From the NCBI GenBank assembly GCA_008360955.1, contig LUCM01006436.1, positions 1-64,000 of the forward strand: a DNA stretch of 64,000 nucleotides, written 5' to 3'. Within the stretch, counting starts at the first letter, position 1, and each line of letters begins with the position of its first letter. Below the pieces are notes generated by a model, which saw nothing but the letters and a program-made list of their open reading frames with translations, searched no databases and was not told where the DNA came from. A program made the translations under genes and the position numbers. The DNA is from Fasciolopsis buskii (Eukaryota > Platyhelminthes > Trematoda > Plagiorchiida > Fasciolidae). Below are positions 23,821 through 36,284 of this stretch, piece after piece.

Positions 23821-23860
23821 TCTCTCACTCACTCACTCACTCACTCACTCACTCACTCAG
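23821..23860. repeat. (CTCA)n microsatellite
   Basis: About nine uninterrupted units of the tetranucleotide CTCA. The repeat has no spacers, so it is simple sequence rather than any kind of array. Confidence 0.95.
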
Positions 23861-26800
23861 TAAGATCTTGTCTACGGGATAAAAGACAAATTTTTGGAAA
23901 TAGCAGTACAAATAGCACATCCGTGACAGGTCGACTTGAACTATCGGGAATGTTCGCACTCTAGAAGAAGTTCCAGTACCAGCTGATCAGTTTCACGTGT
24001 TGGAACAATTCAGTTACAAGCAGCCCCAATCCCTTTTTGACTGTTGCATGAATGATGTGAAACGCGTGGATTTCACACACATGTTGGTAAATTAACGATG
24101 TTACGTTCACCAAGTTAGTGAGGATTTCTGGATTACTTGATAGGCGTCAATAGTAAGTCTTATCATCGGCTTCTGGATGGAAATTGTGCCGTAAGCTCTA
24201 AGTCCAAAAAGTTAATTCATAAAAAATCGACTGATTTACCAGTCGCTTGCATGTTATTCCCTTTCCCGAACGATTTCTGGTTCCTGTGGCGTCGTTACAA
24301 TGAGACTAATTCGAATAAAATTGTAGTCCATAATGGTTTTAAAAAGTACGTGATTCGAGGGATGAGTCACACCGAGGCATGGCGACCTAATTCATATGTT
24401 CCTCTGCTTTGATCTTAGTCAATTCTAAATAGGGCAGTGTTCCAAACTAGTCGGTGTGACTAGTTTCAATTGGCTTCGCCCACGTGAACAGCGACGACCC
24501 AAGCACTAATTATTTCTTTCCGCATTTGTTGATCCGATCACGGATCACTATCACAGTCCAATTATCTATCAATTTGACAAGTTGATTCCCCTAAGAATTG
24601 GTGAATGGTTGACGTAGATACTCCAACTGTTTTCTGATTGTTTTAACTTTTACCTAGGGCGCTAACTGATTTTCTAAATTCTTTTCTCACGGGTTCCCGA
24701 GTGATGGACTGATAGACCTGGGGCACTTTCTCTGATGGGACTAATGTTTTCTCAATAATATTTCTGGGTAATTTTCACCATGGACAGATGCCCCATTGAG
24801 CAAATAAAGGACCGTCGTTACTTCCGTGCATTATGTTTCTGGTCAACACAGTTCTTCATTGTGGTTTATCCGGACGCTTAGACGTCGAATGGACGCTGCT
24901 TGCATTAAAATTCCTATGCTAGTGGTACGGTTCTTATTTTATTCCACTGTAAATACTAAAAATATCACTCCGAATTTCAACCTTGTTTATTCGGTTGGAA
25001 GAAATTGCGACAAACACTGTGATTTCGAAGGCTATCAGTGCCAAACAAGGGATATTTAAAGCTTTCAGTGCAGTAGAAAAAAACTGACGGTAGGTGGCTA
25101 AAAACATCCAGGCAGCAGTTCATTCCGAATAAGGGTTGCACAGAGATTGCTGATGAGTAAATCTTTGTTCGATCATCAGTAATCGCTCTAAAACGTCCAT
25201 TGTGATAGGTTCCGTTCTTGGTGCTGTATTTACAAAAGATGTCAAATGGCTAGGGTTAAAACGTCGACAGTCCTCTGGAAATGGGACTGTCATGTGAGTT
25301 CTTTAAGTGCGCTAGTCGAATTGCACTTGGCATCGTTCTCAGCATGTCCACGTCACACAGAGTTACGAATTGCATCCCATAGCAATAAAGTTATGTAAAT
25401 CCAGGTTCACAAAACGGGATTGCAATAGGATTTCCGACACTAATTATGTAAATACTTAAGGAAATCTGGCTGAAGTTCACAAAATTGGAACAAACTGAAG
25501 CTGGAGTAGAATCAAACTAGTCTTCCCGGAAGAGAACATCAGTGTTCTGTTCTATGTCGCGATTTTCCCTGTTATATCACAAATTGTTTGAAGATGCACC
25601 GACCATTCAGCCCCGCATTGTGTAGGTATGTAAACTTTTCCATGATATGAAGTGATTTCCTTAGTCAGCAGGGCTGTGTATTACTTGTTGCTACGTTGGG
25701 CATTTGCGACAGAATTTGGTGGCCTTACAGATTAACGGTGGTCACGTGGTCTTGCCTTCTCAGGTAATCACCTGGTGACATCTTTTGCTCAAAGGTGAGG
25801 TTTTGCACTGTAGCCAGGGTTGGAATGGATGGACGTTTGTTTTTGAAAATACTCTTTCATTGAGGTGTCCACATATCCCGTTGAATTTGCAAAATATTGA
25901 CAATCCAGTCCGGCGCATTTTACAGTTTCACATATGTGAAGCCGGCATCAAGTGTTATCATATCAAAACAATAAGATGCACAAGGGATTCGAAGCAATAT
26001 GTAGACTTTTACTTCCATGTACGTCTGACATCATGAATGCCAAAAATTTGTTCTCTTCAGATGATTTGCTTGAACCAGTAGCAAGTGCACTTTAATCGTG
26101 ACCTATTTTCACAGTTGACCTAGCAGAGATTTCGTGACTTGTAGTTCTGACATTCACATTTGGTGTTCGAAGCAGTCTTCGTTGTAAAACAAATTATTTG
26201 ATACCATTTTTCATGCCTCCCCTCCCGTGGCGAGTTCCTATACCATTTACGTCAATATCTGAATTCCATGACCCATAGAGATACGATTAAGTTTAAGATA
26301 ACTAAATGAAACAATATGCTTACTATGATCAACAGAGCCGATGGGAACTCGTGCTGTAAGACAGTACCTGAGAGATGAGTAGCCTACATGCATCAGGCCG
26401 ATTGTTTCAGAAAACAACTTTACTACAACGGGCGAACAATGGAACAACTAACCTTGCATCGGTTAACAACAGACAACTGGACGTTCTGAGTGGTCATAAA
26501 TGAACCACAGTCGTTTGAGAATGGTGCATTTTACGAGTAGTTAAATGAAAAATGTAGTTGGCGCTGAGTGTCCCACCGAAATAACAAATGGAATGACTGA
26601 ATTCTTTCATTGAACTTTCGAATTCCATCGATGGAAACGCTGTAATGTTTACTGAGGAAGAAATCTACCTTTTCATAGACCGGTGGTTTTGACAACTATC
26701 ATGGCATCTTGGACGAATAACGCGAACCTATGCGGCACTACCTAAAACAGATCAGGTATACTAAAAACCCACTGCAATCGAAAATGGCAGAAGGATCTGC

Positions 26801-28489
26801 GGGACGAATGTGCATCTCATCCAATGTACCGAAACGTCAAAAAGATTATGCGTGTATTTGATCAAGATGATTGGGTTCATTTGAAGCAGCGTGTTTACAC
26901 ACGCATACATTCCTGCAACTGCAACAATCCACGTTCATCGTGTTTGTCCGAAGCACTGTTTACACTTTTCAACGTTTGCAAGTAGACAGACTCAGATACG
27001 AGGGATCACACAGGTGTAATCTTTTGCCCTCTCTCAAACGGTTGATTACGCAATGAATGGCTGTACTTTCACATCCCGAGTGGCCAGATCAAACATCTTT
27101 TCAAAGCTTCTGTGGACCATTTGAACGCCGATTGTTTTCAAGTGCATAAACAGACGCGATTCCTCGACATCTTGTCGGCGATACTGAATTCACCCTGTAA
27201 TATACATTAGAAAAGAATAACTCCCGCTTTCTGTCTGTGTATGTTCTTAGCGGTTAGACTGCAGCGTACTGCTAAGACGGGAAACATCGGGTGACTTTGT
27301 TTGGTTTGGCATTTGATTGGAAGCTGTTTTCGTTCAGCTACCGAAGCAACATGGTATCACACTGACTTAGCTAATTTTCTTGCTCAATCTTAGACCGTGC
27401 TGTTTTGCATATCGGTCTGTTGGATTTAGGAGGAAACTTTTCGAATTTTGTTGAAAATATTTGGAATTGGATGAAAGCACTTTATTTTTCATCAAACCTC
27501 TCAAGTAAAGTCCACTTCGGAGCCGTAAACCAATGTACAGTCAGACTGAGTGATGTGTCCCCAAGTGAAGTCGATCATACGCCCCAGTTCTGTGTGAAAG
27601 GGACAGGTTGTCAGTTTCCGATAGTCTAGACTTAATTCTTCCATGGTGCGGGAAATGGTATAAACGTACAGTCATCCACCTGCATGATGGCGACAGTGGA
27701 ATTGTGCCTGACAGGCGCGTGTGCCGTCAAATTAGTCACCGTTTCATTTTGGTCGCCCAAGCGCCGATATTCAAGTGCAAATCAGTCGTCAATGCGAATT
27801 CAATTGAAAAAGGCAATGTGAGTCACCGTTCAAATCGCGCGCCCTTGTGTGCGGTCATGCCTCTGCAGACACTGTCAATGCGGTGAAATGAACGTAATTG
27901 GTTGATATTAGTGGCTCGTTCCTTGGAACGCAAAAAGGCTCAAAAACGTGCAGATATTAATAGGCAAACCAAGTGCGGGCAAAGTTTTCAGACTAGCAAT
28001 TGGACGTTCTATTTACAGCGACATTCAGGAAGAGGGAGTTATGTAATTTTCAACTTCGAAAAATGAGGAAACTGTCCAGTTAATAGGTCCATGGGTAGAA
28101 ATTTCCATTGCTAAATCCATCTGCTGATTCATTTGGGTTGGATAACAGAGCTACACACTGGGGACCAGATTTTGGAATTTTCTAAAGCGCGGTGGCCAGT
28201 CAACTTACATTTCAGTCACACTCTGGCATGGCCTAATGCACGGCCAGATATACGTTTGTCATACGAGACCTCAATAAGGTTAAGGAATTACCCAAAAAGA
28301 AGCTCACCAGATGATTAGTGGATTTGACAAACAAGCACCGTCATCGATGCTGTTCGATCAAATTTTCTGGTCATTTGTTGCCCAACAGCATTTGTAATCA
28401 AAACTTTCCCTCGCTTTGTACTTGGTTGCTGGTCCAGAATGTTCTGGAATCTTTTGAAGATAATTCGAGTGAGAGTCGGCTGATCTGCC
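23861..28489. other. unassigned sequence, no gene seen
   Basis: About 4.6 kb. Frames reach 91-92 codons (24137-24412 plus, 27608-27886 plus) with no recognisable domain and no consistent splice-site pattern. Confidence 0.4.
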
Positions 28490-28610
28490 GAGGACAGTTC
28501 GTGGCCAGGCAGTAAACGAAGGCGCAGAGGTTGCAAGTTCAAATTTTCCAACCTATGAATGATTTCCAAACTGCCACCCCTCCGTCGGTCGCAAGATTCT
28601 TCCTGGAAAT
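28490..28610 (+). repeat. probable tRNA-derived SINE head
   Basis: GTGGCCAGGCAGTAAACG (28501-28518) matches the box-A region of the 30.8 kb SINE (GTGGCCCGGCGGATAAG). It is followed after a short deletion by GAGGTTGCAAGTTCAAATTT, in which AGTTCAAATTT (28536-28546) is box-B-like. The conserved SINE core further downstream is not clear, so this is an old or truncated copy. Confidence 0.45.
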
Positions 28611-29140
28611 GACTTAGATTGTTGATGCGTTATTAGAAAAGTAAGAGAAAGATATTCAACATTTACGGTTGGAAAGATCAAACGAAATATCCGCGTCCCA
28701 TGAAGTGGCCTGTTTCTGGTCTGATAAACGATATTTTTGTTAGGCATCGCGTTACTTAGATTCTGATTACCATCACGTGAATGCGGGCGCTTGTAATTTA
28801 CACGTCAATAAAACAAATTACAAGGGAGGATCAGTTTTAAGAAGCCGAATTGGTTTGCTGGTTTTGGTGTCATTTTACATGATCAGCCAAGGAAAGTGAA
28901 AAATAACACAGAAAAAATTATTAACTGAATGCCTGATCTCGGAAAAAATGTGTCCAATGATTTGTTTTGAGTTGCCAAATGCGAGCTCGTTGTTCCCGGG
29001 AAGATTTGAAGGGAACAATATTAATAAATATCTTAATTCCCTGTAAAATACAACGTTTTGAGTCGAGATCAGTTTTCTGATATTTCGAGAGCCACCATTT
29101 TATTAATTAGCACAAATCATTTCCTAAACAAATCGTTTTC
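28611..29140. other. unassigned sequence, no gene seen
   Basis: AT-rich, no open frame of note and no recognised repeat. It lies next to the right-hand copy of segment A and does not resemble the sequence flanking the left copy after the gap. Confidence 0.4.
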
Positions 29141-29145
29141 TTTGC

Positions 29146-29917
29146 AGACTGGACCTTGACTTGGTGTGACGGCTTGCGGGTCCTCATGACCCAGCCAACA
29201 CATGAGAGATGGCCTATCTAAAGCGGAAGATTTAATCATGCCTGGAGGGTCAGTGTGTAGAAACCGGACGAAATAGTCCCTTGGTCCTCCACGTTGAGCG
29301 CTTGTTTGAGATAACAACTCAATCGAAGAAATGAGTTGGAGAATAATTGGCCCAAATAGATTGACTTCCAATCAGCTAATTTCTGACTACTCGCACAGAG
29401 GTTCTTGTTAGAACCAAAGGCTTCGATTGGGAACCCTAATTGTTCTGCTACTTGGTGGCTAAACTCTGACAGTACCCGTCTGTCATTCTCCATGAATCAC
29501 ACAAACATTGAATTGCATGCTACATCAGTCGTCGCGCAAGGTAATCCCGACCGCGTAATGCACTGTTTCGAGGAGGGTGGGTATTAATAAGTGTGTCTGC
29601 TCCGAGTTCCCGTGCTGGACTAAAGCCCCATTGGTCTGGATGTCGGACATTTGAGTCAAGGGATGCCGTTGGAGTTTGCAAAATATCGGTCATCCAAATG
29701 ACTTCAACACCGTTTCTACAAGGAACCTTACCAACCTTTGTTCTTCTAATGTGCGGACCATGCAAAATGCTAGTAAAAATTGCCACTCGGTAGATTTACC
29801 TAGTTGTAACCTTAGTGGAACTGCGGAAATTAATTCGGATGAATTAGGTAAGCCTGAGTGTTTGATTTACCTAAGTGTCTTCAACAAGATAGCATAATAA
29901 GCTATCTTAGGTAGAAC
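29146..29917 (-). repeat. inverted repeat segment A, right copy
   Basis: Reverse complement of 13070-13744 (matching part 29243-29917, 3 mismatches in 675 bases, no indels). It extends about 81 bases past the point where the left copy enters the N gap, to a short match (29146-29161) with the sequence after that gap. Read on the minus strand it contains an 88-codon frame (29786-29520) identical to the one in the left copy, and an 85-codon frame (29493-29236) whose left equivalent is cut by the gap. In the right copy that frame ends two residues beyond the shared part, so this copy gives the true end. Protein identity unknown. Confidence 0.9.
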
Positions 29918-30109
29918 TTTTGAATCTTCAGAATGGATATTAGCTGGCAACGGGATAACTGTGGATTTCGTGCATGTTTGCACCAAGGGCGGGTATCGAA
30001 ATCCTCACCCGATGGCAGGCTTAGTGGAATTTGAAGTTATATCACCCAAACATAACTTCCATCGAAGGCTTTCTCTGTTTGCAACCTCATTCACCCACTG
30101 TACAAATTC
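29918..30109. other. spacer between right-hand segments A and B
   Basis: About 190 bases joining the two near-identical segments in the right arrangement. The ends resemble the left-copy flanks at lower identity: ATTCTGAAGATTCAAAAGTTCTACC here (minus strand) corresponds to ATTTTGAAGATCTCAAACGTTCTACC before left A. This suggests one ancestral element ordered B, spacer, A on the minus strand. A 61-codon plus-strand frame starts at 29961 and is not recognised. Confidence 0.5.
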
Positions 30110-30432
30110 TGCACCCGGCATACCGGGCAGAATACAAGAGCGGTAGGAACACATAATGGAGAACACTACTACCACCTGAGTCTATTTGCTTGGTCGTTCC
30201 AGCCACTTCATTTGTTAAGGTCGATTGCGCTTTAGGCTCATTCAGATTAAACCGGTGAATGACAGGAGCATGTCTATTCCGGTCTAGTTTTGGTCATAAG
30301 CACTTATTCATTAGAGTTGGTATTTATGAGCATCACTATAGTGACTGACATCAGTCAAACAACGAGGAGTGAATCGACAGTTTCTTCCTTTACTCTGTGC
30401 AAATGGTGAGCACGCTAATTTGTCGACTGCAT
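30110..30432 (-). repeat. inverted repeat segment B, right copy
   Basis: Core 30110-30415 is the exact reverse complement of 15724-16029; diverged homology continues a few bases to each side. On the minus strand B precedes A here, whereas in the left arrangement A precedes B, so the two places are not simple mirror images. Confidence 0.9.
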
Positions 30433-30764
30433 TTCAGAAGCAAGAGATTGCACGCTTTTCGTCACGACTGGGGACTATAGTCGGGACGGACATTCTTATT
30501 CAGAATCTGTGAACTACTGGTAAATCCTCACCTTTGGCCGACTGCAAAAACAATGCTCATTTAGCCGCACAGAAAATCCGCTTTCAGTACCCGAAGTCGA
30601 TACCATTTGGAGTTATTAGTGGAATTGTGCCACGACTTGAATGACAGATAACAAGTTGCAATCATCTGTCGCTTACGTAATTTGTTTCGCTCACAGAATT
30701 GGTTACAGAAAACAAGTACACATTCAGAGTGCTATCACAGCTCCCAGGCCCAGTGAACGTAGGA

Positions 30765-30935
30765 TAGCAAGTGGTGGCCCGGCGGATAAGATCCTGGCGT
30801 TTGGACGTGAAGGTCGCGGTTTCGAATCCTCCCACCGGCGGTCAACTTCCCCACTTGGCGGCCCTGTGTTGGCTGCAGCCCCCTACCTTAAAAATGATGT
30901 ACACTGTTATTTCTTTAATATAATAAGTAAAAGAT
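30765..30935 (+). repeat. tRNA-derived SINE, best-preserved copy
   Basis: Box A TGGCCCGGCGG (30775-30785, consensus TGGCNNAGTGG) and box B GTTTCGAATCC (30819-30829, consensus GGTTCGANTCC) lie about 34 bases apart, as in a tRNA promoter. A tRNA-unrelated core follows (GGTCAACTTCCCCACTTGGC, then GGCCCTGTG) and an AT-rich tail (AATGATGTACAC, TAATATAATAAG). The core recurs at 48.4 kb (plus) and 2.6 kb (minus). Such elements are transcribed by RNA polymerase III and move using LINE-encoded enzymes. I cannot name the family. Confidence 0.8.
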
Positions 30936-32680
30936 AAGAGAAAGGAAAATATTACACTCTCTTTGTGCTTATTCAGTCCTAGCCAAGTCTAATATATCCA
31001 TAGGATCATGGATCCATTCCTAATCCCGAAAAAAACTAAATGTCCGCCTTTTCGTGAGACTATGTTCATGTCAAGTTTAACTTGTATCCTTGATCTCGAC
31101 TAGATTAAGTACTTTTAGAAAAAATCTTAGCCATTGGTTATTCAGAGTTGCAGGATTCGTGCGTTGGTAAATCGATGTTGCGTAACAGTCATTCTTGTTT
31201 TCAGTTTACCGATATCGAAAGAGCTTTTTTATTTTTATGGCACAGATTTTGTCCATCAACTTAAATGATGATCACTAGGCAGGGAGATTTTGTATACTAT
31301 TACACTGGTCTGCAATGAGCAGCTCCTAAAGGCCGGCTGCCGTCTCTTGGGTATCGAATTCGTGGACACATCTCTTCAAAAAGCCACTGGGATCGACCAA
31401 GTGTGACGTTGCAAACGCTAGCCAATTCGTAGCATACTTGCCTAACTTCACAGGTACCCGTAAGCACTTTGTGTGGTGAAATGCGTGTTATTTGAAGTAA
31501 ATTGAACAATCCGGAAAATTCGCAGTTCCCGTTGATCATTTGTGTTTCGCTTCAGCCAACTGACTAAGAAAACAGTCGACAGAGTTGAAAATGAACCACG
31601 AAAGTAACGTATCCAGATAATCTGAACTACCGAACACTATGGTGGCGAAAGCACAGTCCGCTAGCGGAACACAGTTGTTCAGAAGGAACAGTACATCGTA
31701 GGTTTAATTTAAAAACAATTAGTAATGAGTGAAGAAAGGTAGGTGATTAATCGAAGGCCAATAATTTTCTTTCTCGTTCCGAATCACGTCAACCGCGTAA
31801 CAAATAATGTGGCACGAAAATGACGTCAAGTCTAAAGATTATGACAGTAACAACGGACAACATTTTGCCGAAGATTTGTGATCAATCGGTGATCGAAACA
31901 ATGCGTTTGTGCGTTTTCCCCGTACTGGCAACAACAAAAACCGTTTAGACATCTTTCTAACTGGAACGTGTTATATTCACAATTCAAGATATAAATCTTG
32001 TTAATACCGTTAGTTCTATCATCTGTTTTGAATTATTACCCAGATTTTCTCGTAAGTGTGAATAAAGCGTTAAGGGGACGCGAGCAGATACACTCAGCCG
32101 GATGCATGCCGTTCGCACGTGGGTATTAATTTGAAATGACTAAGTTTACCTAGTGTAAAAAAGAGACAGTTGGCAGACATGGTGTCTTTTCTCATGGTCA
32201 GTGATGAGTAAGGAAATAAAAACGTACTCAGTAGAGGTTTCCAGGCGACACTTATGAAATCCTTCCGAATTTGTTCCTATTCAAATTCACACCAGTGGAT
32301 CGAGTTATCAGGAAACTAACTAACTTTGGCCATTCTGCACCGGTCACTTTGTTTCCGTATATTTTTAGTTTGATCTAGTTCATTAGTCAGTTGGGGAAGC
32401 ACTGCGAGATGTATATGCGAGAGATGGGATAGGGAGTGGGGAACCTCGAACTCGTTCAACTGAAGCTGATGGTTAACTAGTTCATCAAACAAGTTGGCCA
32501 TGTCGGTGAAGCGCATCTTTCTGCTTCGTGTCTGCAGTTGATCAGTTTTTCCGTTTTCTTGACAAACTTCCCTGTTTTTGTATGGAAATAAACTCGAATG
32601 AGTGCTAGCCAGTAGTTGCGTGTATACGTGTTAGTGTGTACGATTGCTGGCTTGCGTGCGTGCTTATTTGTGGATGTCCG
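30936..32680. other. unassigned sequence, no gene seen
   Basis: Frames up to 79 codons (31300-31539 minus) with no recognisable domain. Nothing repeats within the window. Confidence 0.4.
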
Positions 32681-32705
32681 CTCTCTCTCTCTCTCTCTCT
32701 CTCTC
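32681..32705. repeat. (CT)n microsatellite
   Basis: Uninterrupted CT dinucleotide run of 12 units, followed by a short GC-rich patch (GTGGGCGCGTCC). Confidence 0.95.
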
Positions 32706-35700
32706 GTGGGCGCGTCCTCCTCCGCCGTTAGATGATAACTCAGCCCAACATTTCATGGCTCAGTAATTACGGGCAGGCAATTTCTTGCCTCATTGGTGCG
32801 CTGCATGCATCATTGATGAAACGCACGGTTGCATGCATTTGCACACCAAGCAGATAGCACCAAAATATTCGTAAACGGAAACTTATGATAGCTTGGAATC
32901 TGGCTAGATAGCCAAACAAAGGCAAATAGAGATGCATAAATAAGGGCAATGGAAGAAAGTTACCACTCCACTCGTGGAACTTAACGATTCGCTTACAGGA
33001 TCCGAAGCTTGTCTCCCTCCGTTCGCACCATGCAAAAGTTCGAAAGCTTAATAACCAATTCAACTCCGTTTGGTTTTGGTATTCGGCCCTTGTACTGCTC
33101 AAATATTGCATTATCTTACTTTAGGTGCTGATAAGCAGAATTCCACGTGAACTGAAGCCAGCTACTGGAAAGATGAAATATACGTCAGGAAAACGTCAGT
33201 GGTGATCGGTTCGATGTTTTGTTAACTTATGAAGCTGCAGAACTAATACCGAAGTATCTGAAGGCATCCTATATCTTATACTTATTGTTTTTATACATCA
33301 AACCTATAATTTTAAAGAGGAGCCGAATCATGAAACTTTCACGTAACCGTTATTTTACGGTAACTTTAAACCCCGATAGTTCACTTTTTTGTTCGGGCTG
33401 ACCTGAAAAGAAGTTAGTGATTTGTCGGTGTCAGATTCTATGGGTTGTCTTAGATAGAGTGACATTTTCTACCGAACCTATCTCGCTGCTTCCGAAATTG
33501 CAGGAGTAATGCGTCAACTGAAAACAGTCATCCCTTACTGGCGAAGTGAATATGGTTTCCCATCCTACTGTAGCTCCTAATACGACTGAAGGATGCCATT
33601 ACCCAGGAGTCGAACTCAGTCGCCCAGAATTGCCATATCTTTAGATATACCAGTTCGGAGTACTTCTGTTTACCCATGTGTGAAGAGAACAGGAAAACAA
33701 TCACCGATCAATGTGCGCAAGCGTTGCTTTTGGAATGTAAAGTTAAAATGAATTTCGCACTTTTGTCTAAGTAGAATGATAATAAAACGATCTCGAAAAG
33801 AGTTCACCTGCATGAGCTTGGAGGTTCGGAAGTCCTTTTGGGCTCGAACGTTCTAGCGAAGCTGAAGCGTCTGAAAGATGAATTTAGTGAAATCGGCTCT
33901 GAGTCGAAGCACGGAATGATGCAACATAGCAATAGTCTCACTTTCCCAAGAAGTGATACGCCGGATCTTATTCGCAAATAAAATCTGGGATGATTGCTGC
34001 CTTTTAAACAGTGTCTAAGTCATCATATACGATTTCAAATAGTGTTTGTCTGGAGAAATAAGGAGAATCAGAACACAGTCTGCTCAACAGAAAATGACTT
34101 TTTGCGAAGACGAATGCGACTGACAAGTTGAAGATGAAAAGTCTCGATTATGTGTCACAGCAGTGCGCCTTGTTCTTTGAAGTGCAAAAGCCAGAAAATT
34201 TTCGTTGTGACAGTTACACGAATATCGCCCTCGATGAACGAAATTCAACCTGAGATGATTTGTGTCACAGTCGTTTAGTCTGTTCTTGGAATCGCCCTTT
34301 CAAGTGTCAGCAATGTGAGCTTTTGGTGGCAAGCTTTGGAACAACATTTGGAAACTTTTAATCACTTTTTCTCTCTAACTTCAAAATCTTTGTTTGACGA
34401 CTCATTAGAACGGATCCCTCCACGATATTGGTTGTGAATGTCACAGGAATTCCTTTTCCAGTAACGAAAACGATTTTCTTTGCATATTTTGCTCCCGGTC
34501 GGAAACGGTCTGCCACGACCGTTCGGGCAGATGGATAGCTTGCTCACCGAAGCCCATGTGAGCAATTGGCCGAAAGACTTCCATAAAACATATTGCACAT
34601 GAATGCCAGGATATGTGGTGTCCGCTTTTCTTACAGCACATACGAACGAGTTATTGCTTACTGCATCGTTTACGTTTCGAATGTTTCGTTTCCAGCTGAA
34701 GTAACCTGAGACTGACACACCAAGATGTGATCACCATGGTGGTTGGCAAAACATTTCGAAGATCGATCAGTATTGTCATTTCGAGGGACTTTTACAAAGT
34801 TGACCTTGTGCAGTTTTGGGGGATTTTGGAAAATCTGACGGTTTTAGGATCGCTTTTTGGACCATTTTGGATTACTATTCATGTCTTGTTATTTCCAAGA
34901 ATGAAAGGAAAACAAATTTTGAGGGAATCAAAATTTGTATGTTAAATAAATAGGGATATTTGCAGTATGTTTGAAATGCATATCTGAGTAGTATGAATTT
35001 CTTTCTACGACATATTCCGATCAACCGGAGAGACTGTTAATTTCTCCAAATCCTAGGGCGATACTTTCTCTGCAGAAACTGCAAGCATTTTAGATAATTA
35101 TCATTTTTGACACGAAAACTGGAGACGGAATAGCCTTCCTGTGGATAGAATGAATTACCAAAAAGGGTCGGTCTCATTTTGATTTCGGTCTGACCACTTA
35201 CGAATTAATTATTGGTTCTTTGCTATTCATTCGGGTGGGCTTTGGCGCCTAATCATCATGACGTGTGGAAAGCGAAGAACACGCTTATTCTCGTTCCAAA
35301 GTGCGGCGGGGAAAATAAGGCTGTGGGAAAGAGATGATTTTGTCTGCAAGGCGGAATCTGAATTTGTTCTCTCATCTATGGTAAAGTTAATCAAAACAAC
35401 GACGATGACAACAAAAACACCGTTTTGGCAGAAACATTTTTACTTTATTATGATAAATTATCTATTGTTTTATTGGTCAGACGAAAAAACGTTCACTCAC
35501 AATCCTGACAATGTTATTCGCTCTCACTTTTCGCTTGTAAATGCAGGGATGGTTGAGTGTTTGTTGATAATTACAACTGTGATTCGCAATCCACGGTTTT
35601 TGTGTCGCAATAAAATCGGGTGTTGAAGTTGTTTTGGTACGTTGCACCGGGATGGACAGAGAAAGTCGGTTTTAGCCTAGTTCGCTCTAGCCAACTGACT

Positions 35701-36120
35701 GATGTTAGTTTTTCTCCTTTGCTGTCCTTGGGGGTGGCTTTAGATCCGCATGTGACTATATGGAATGCTGAAAAACAATAATTCAAAAGTCAAAATCCTA
35801 TCAACTTTGCGTCGAAATGCAGCAAAGCTAGGTCGGCTAGATATTTAGAAAGCAAGATTTTGGATAAAGTGTTTGACAGTCTTGTCTCGCGAATTCACTC
35901 AAGATAGCCCAAATATATTCGTCTTATCAGTGTTGCCCAGCACATTCCGGGATTAATATCTTAAGAGGACAGGTTTCTTTTAATTTAAAAGCATCGCGGT
36001 CGAAGTGACTTTAATCACAAACTAATTTAAACATAATCGTACACTGAGCTGGATGAGAGAGCACATCTGTCAATGCAGGGCTCAACAACTGAATGCGGCT
36101 TATAACTGATAAATCAATAA
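32706..36120. other. unassigned sequence, no gene seen
   Basis: Frames of 114-122 codons occur (32767-33111 minus, 34362-34718 minus, 35258-35626 plus) but none shows a recognisable domain, and codon composition looks like random AT-rich sequence. A box-B-like word without a clear box A lies near 33607 (minus strand). Confidence 0.35.
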
Positions 36121-36127
36121 CAGTTAT

Positions 36128-36284
36128 ACCCGGGGCAATCACCCTGATCACTAAACCCGGGGCGAACGACCATGAGTCGAGTATCATATTTCTGCCTTGA
36201 GTACGTCCCTAAATTTGTGTACTGTAGATATTCGTCACGGTTGGCGCTTAACGCTTGTGAAATGGCTGCGTATTGCCCCCGGGT
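36128..36284. repeat. GC-rich words in direct and inverted arrangement
   Basis: ACCCGGGGCAAT at 36128-36139, AACCCGGGGCGAA at about 36154-36166, and the inverse ATTGCCCCCGGGT at 36272-36284. These are three copies of a SmaI-type GC island word in otherwise AT-rich sequence, the first and third able to pair across about 130 bases. Function unknown. Confidence 0.5.

Noticed and set aside
23821..23860. CTCA tandem run as a possible CRISPR-like array
   Set aside because: Uninterrupted four-base units without spacers; a plain microsatellite in a eukaryotic window.
33595..33660. tRNA-like word GAGTTCGACTCCTGG on the minus strand
   Set aside because: The candidate box A matches poorly and the flanks do not align with the SINE copies.
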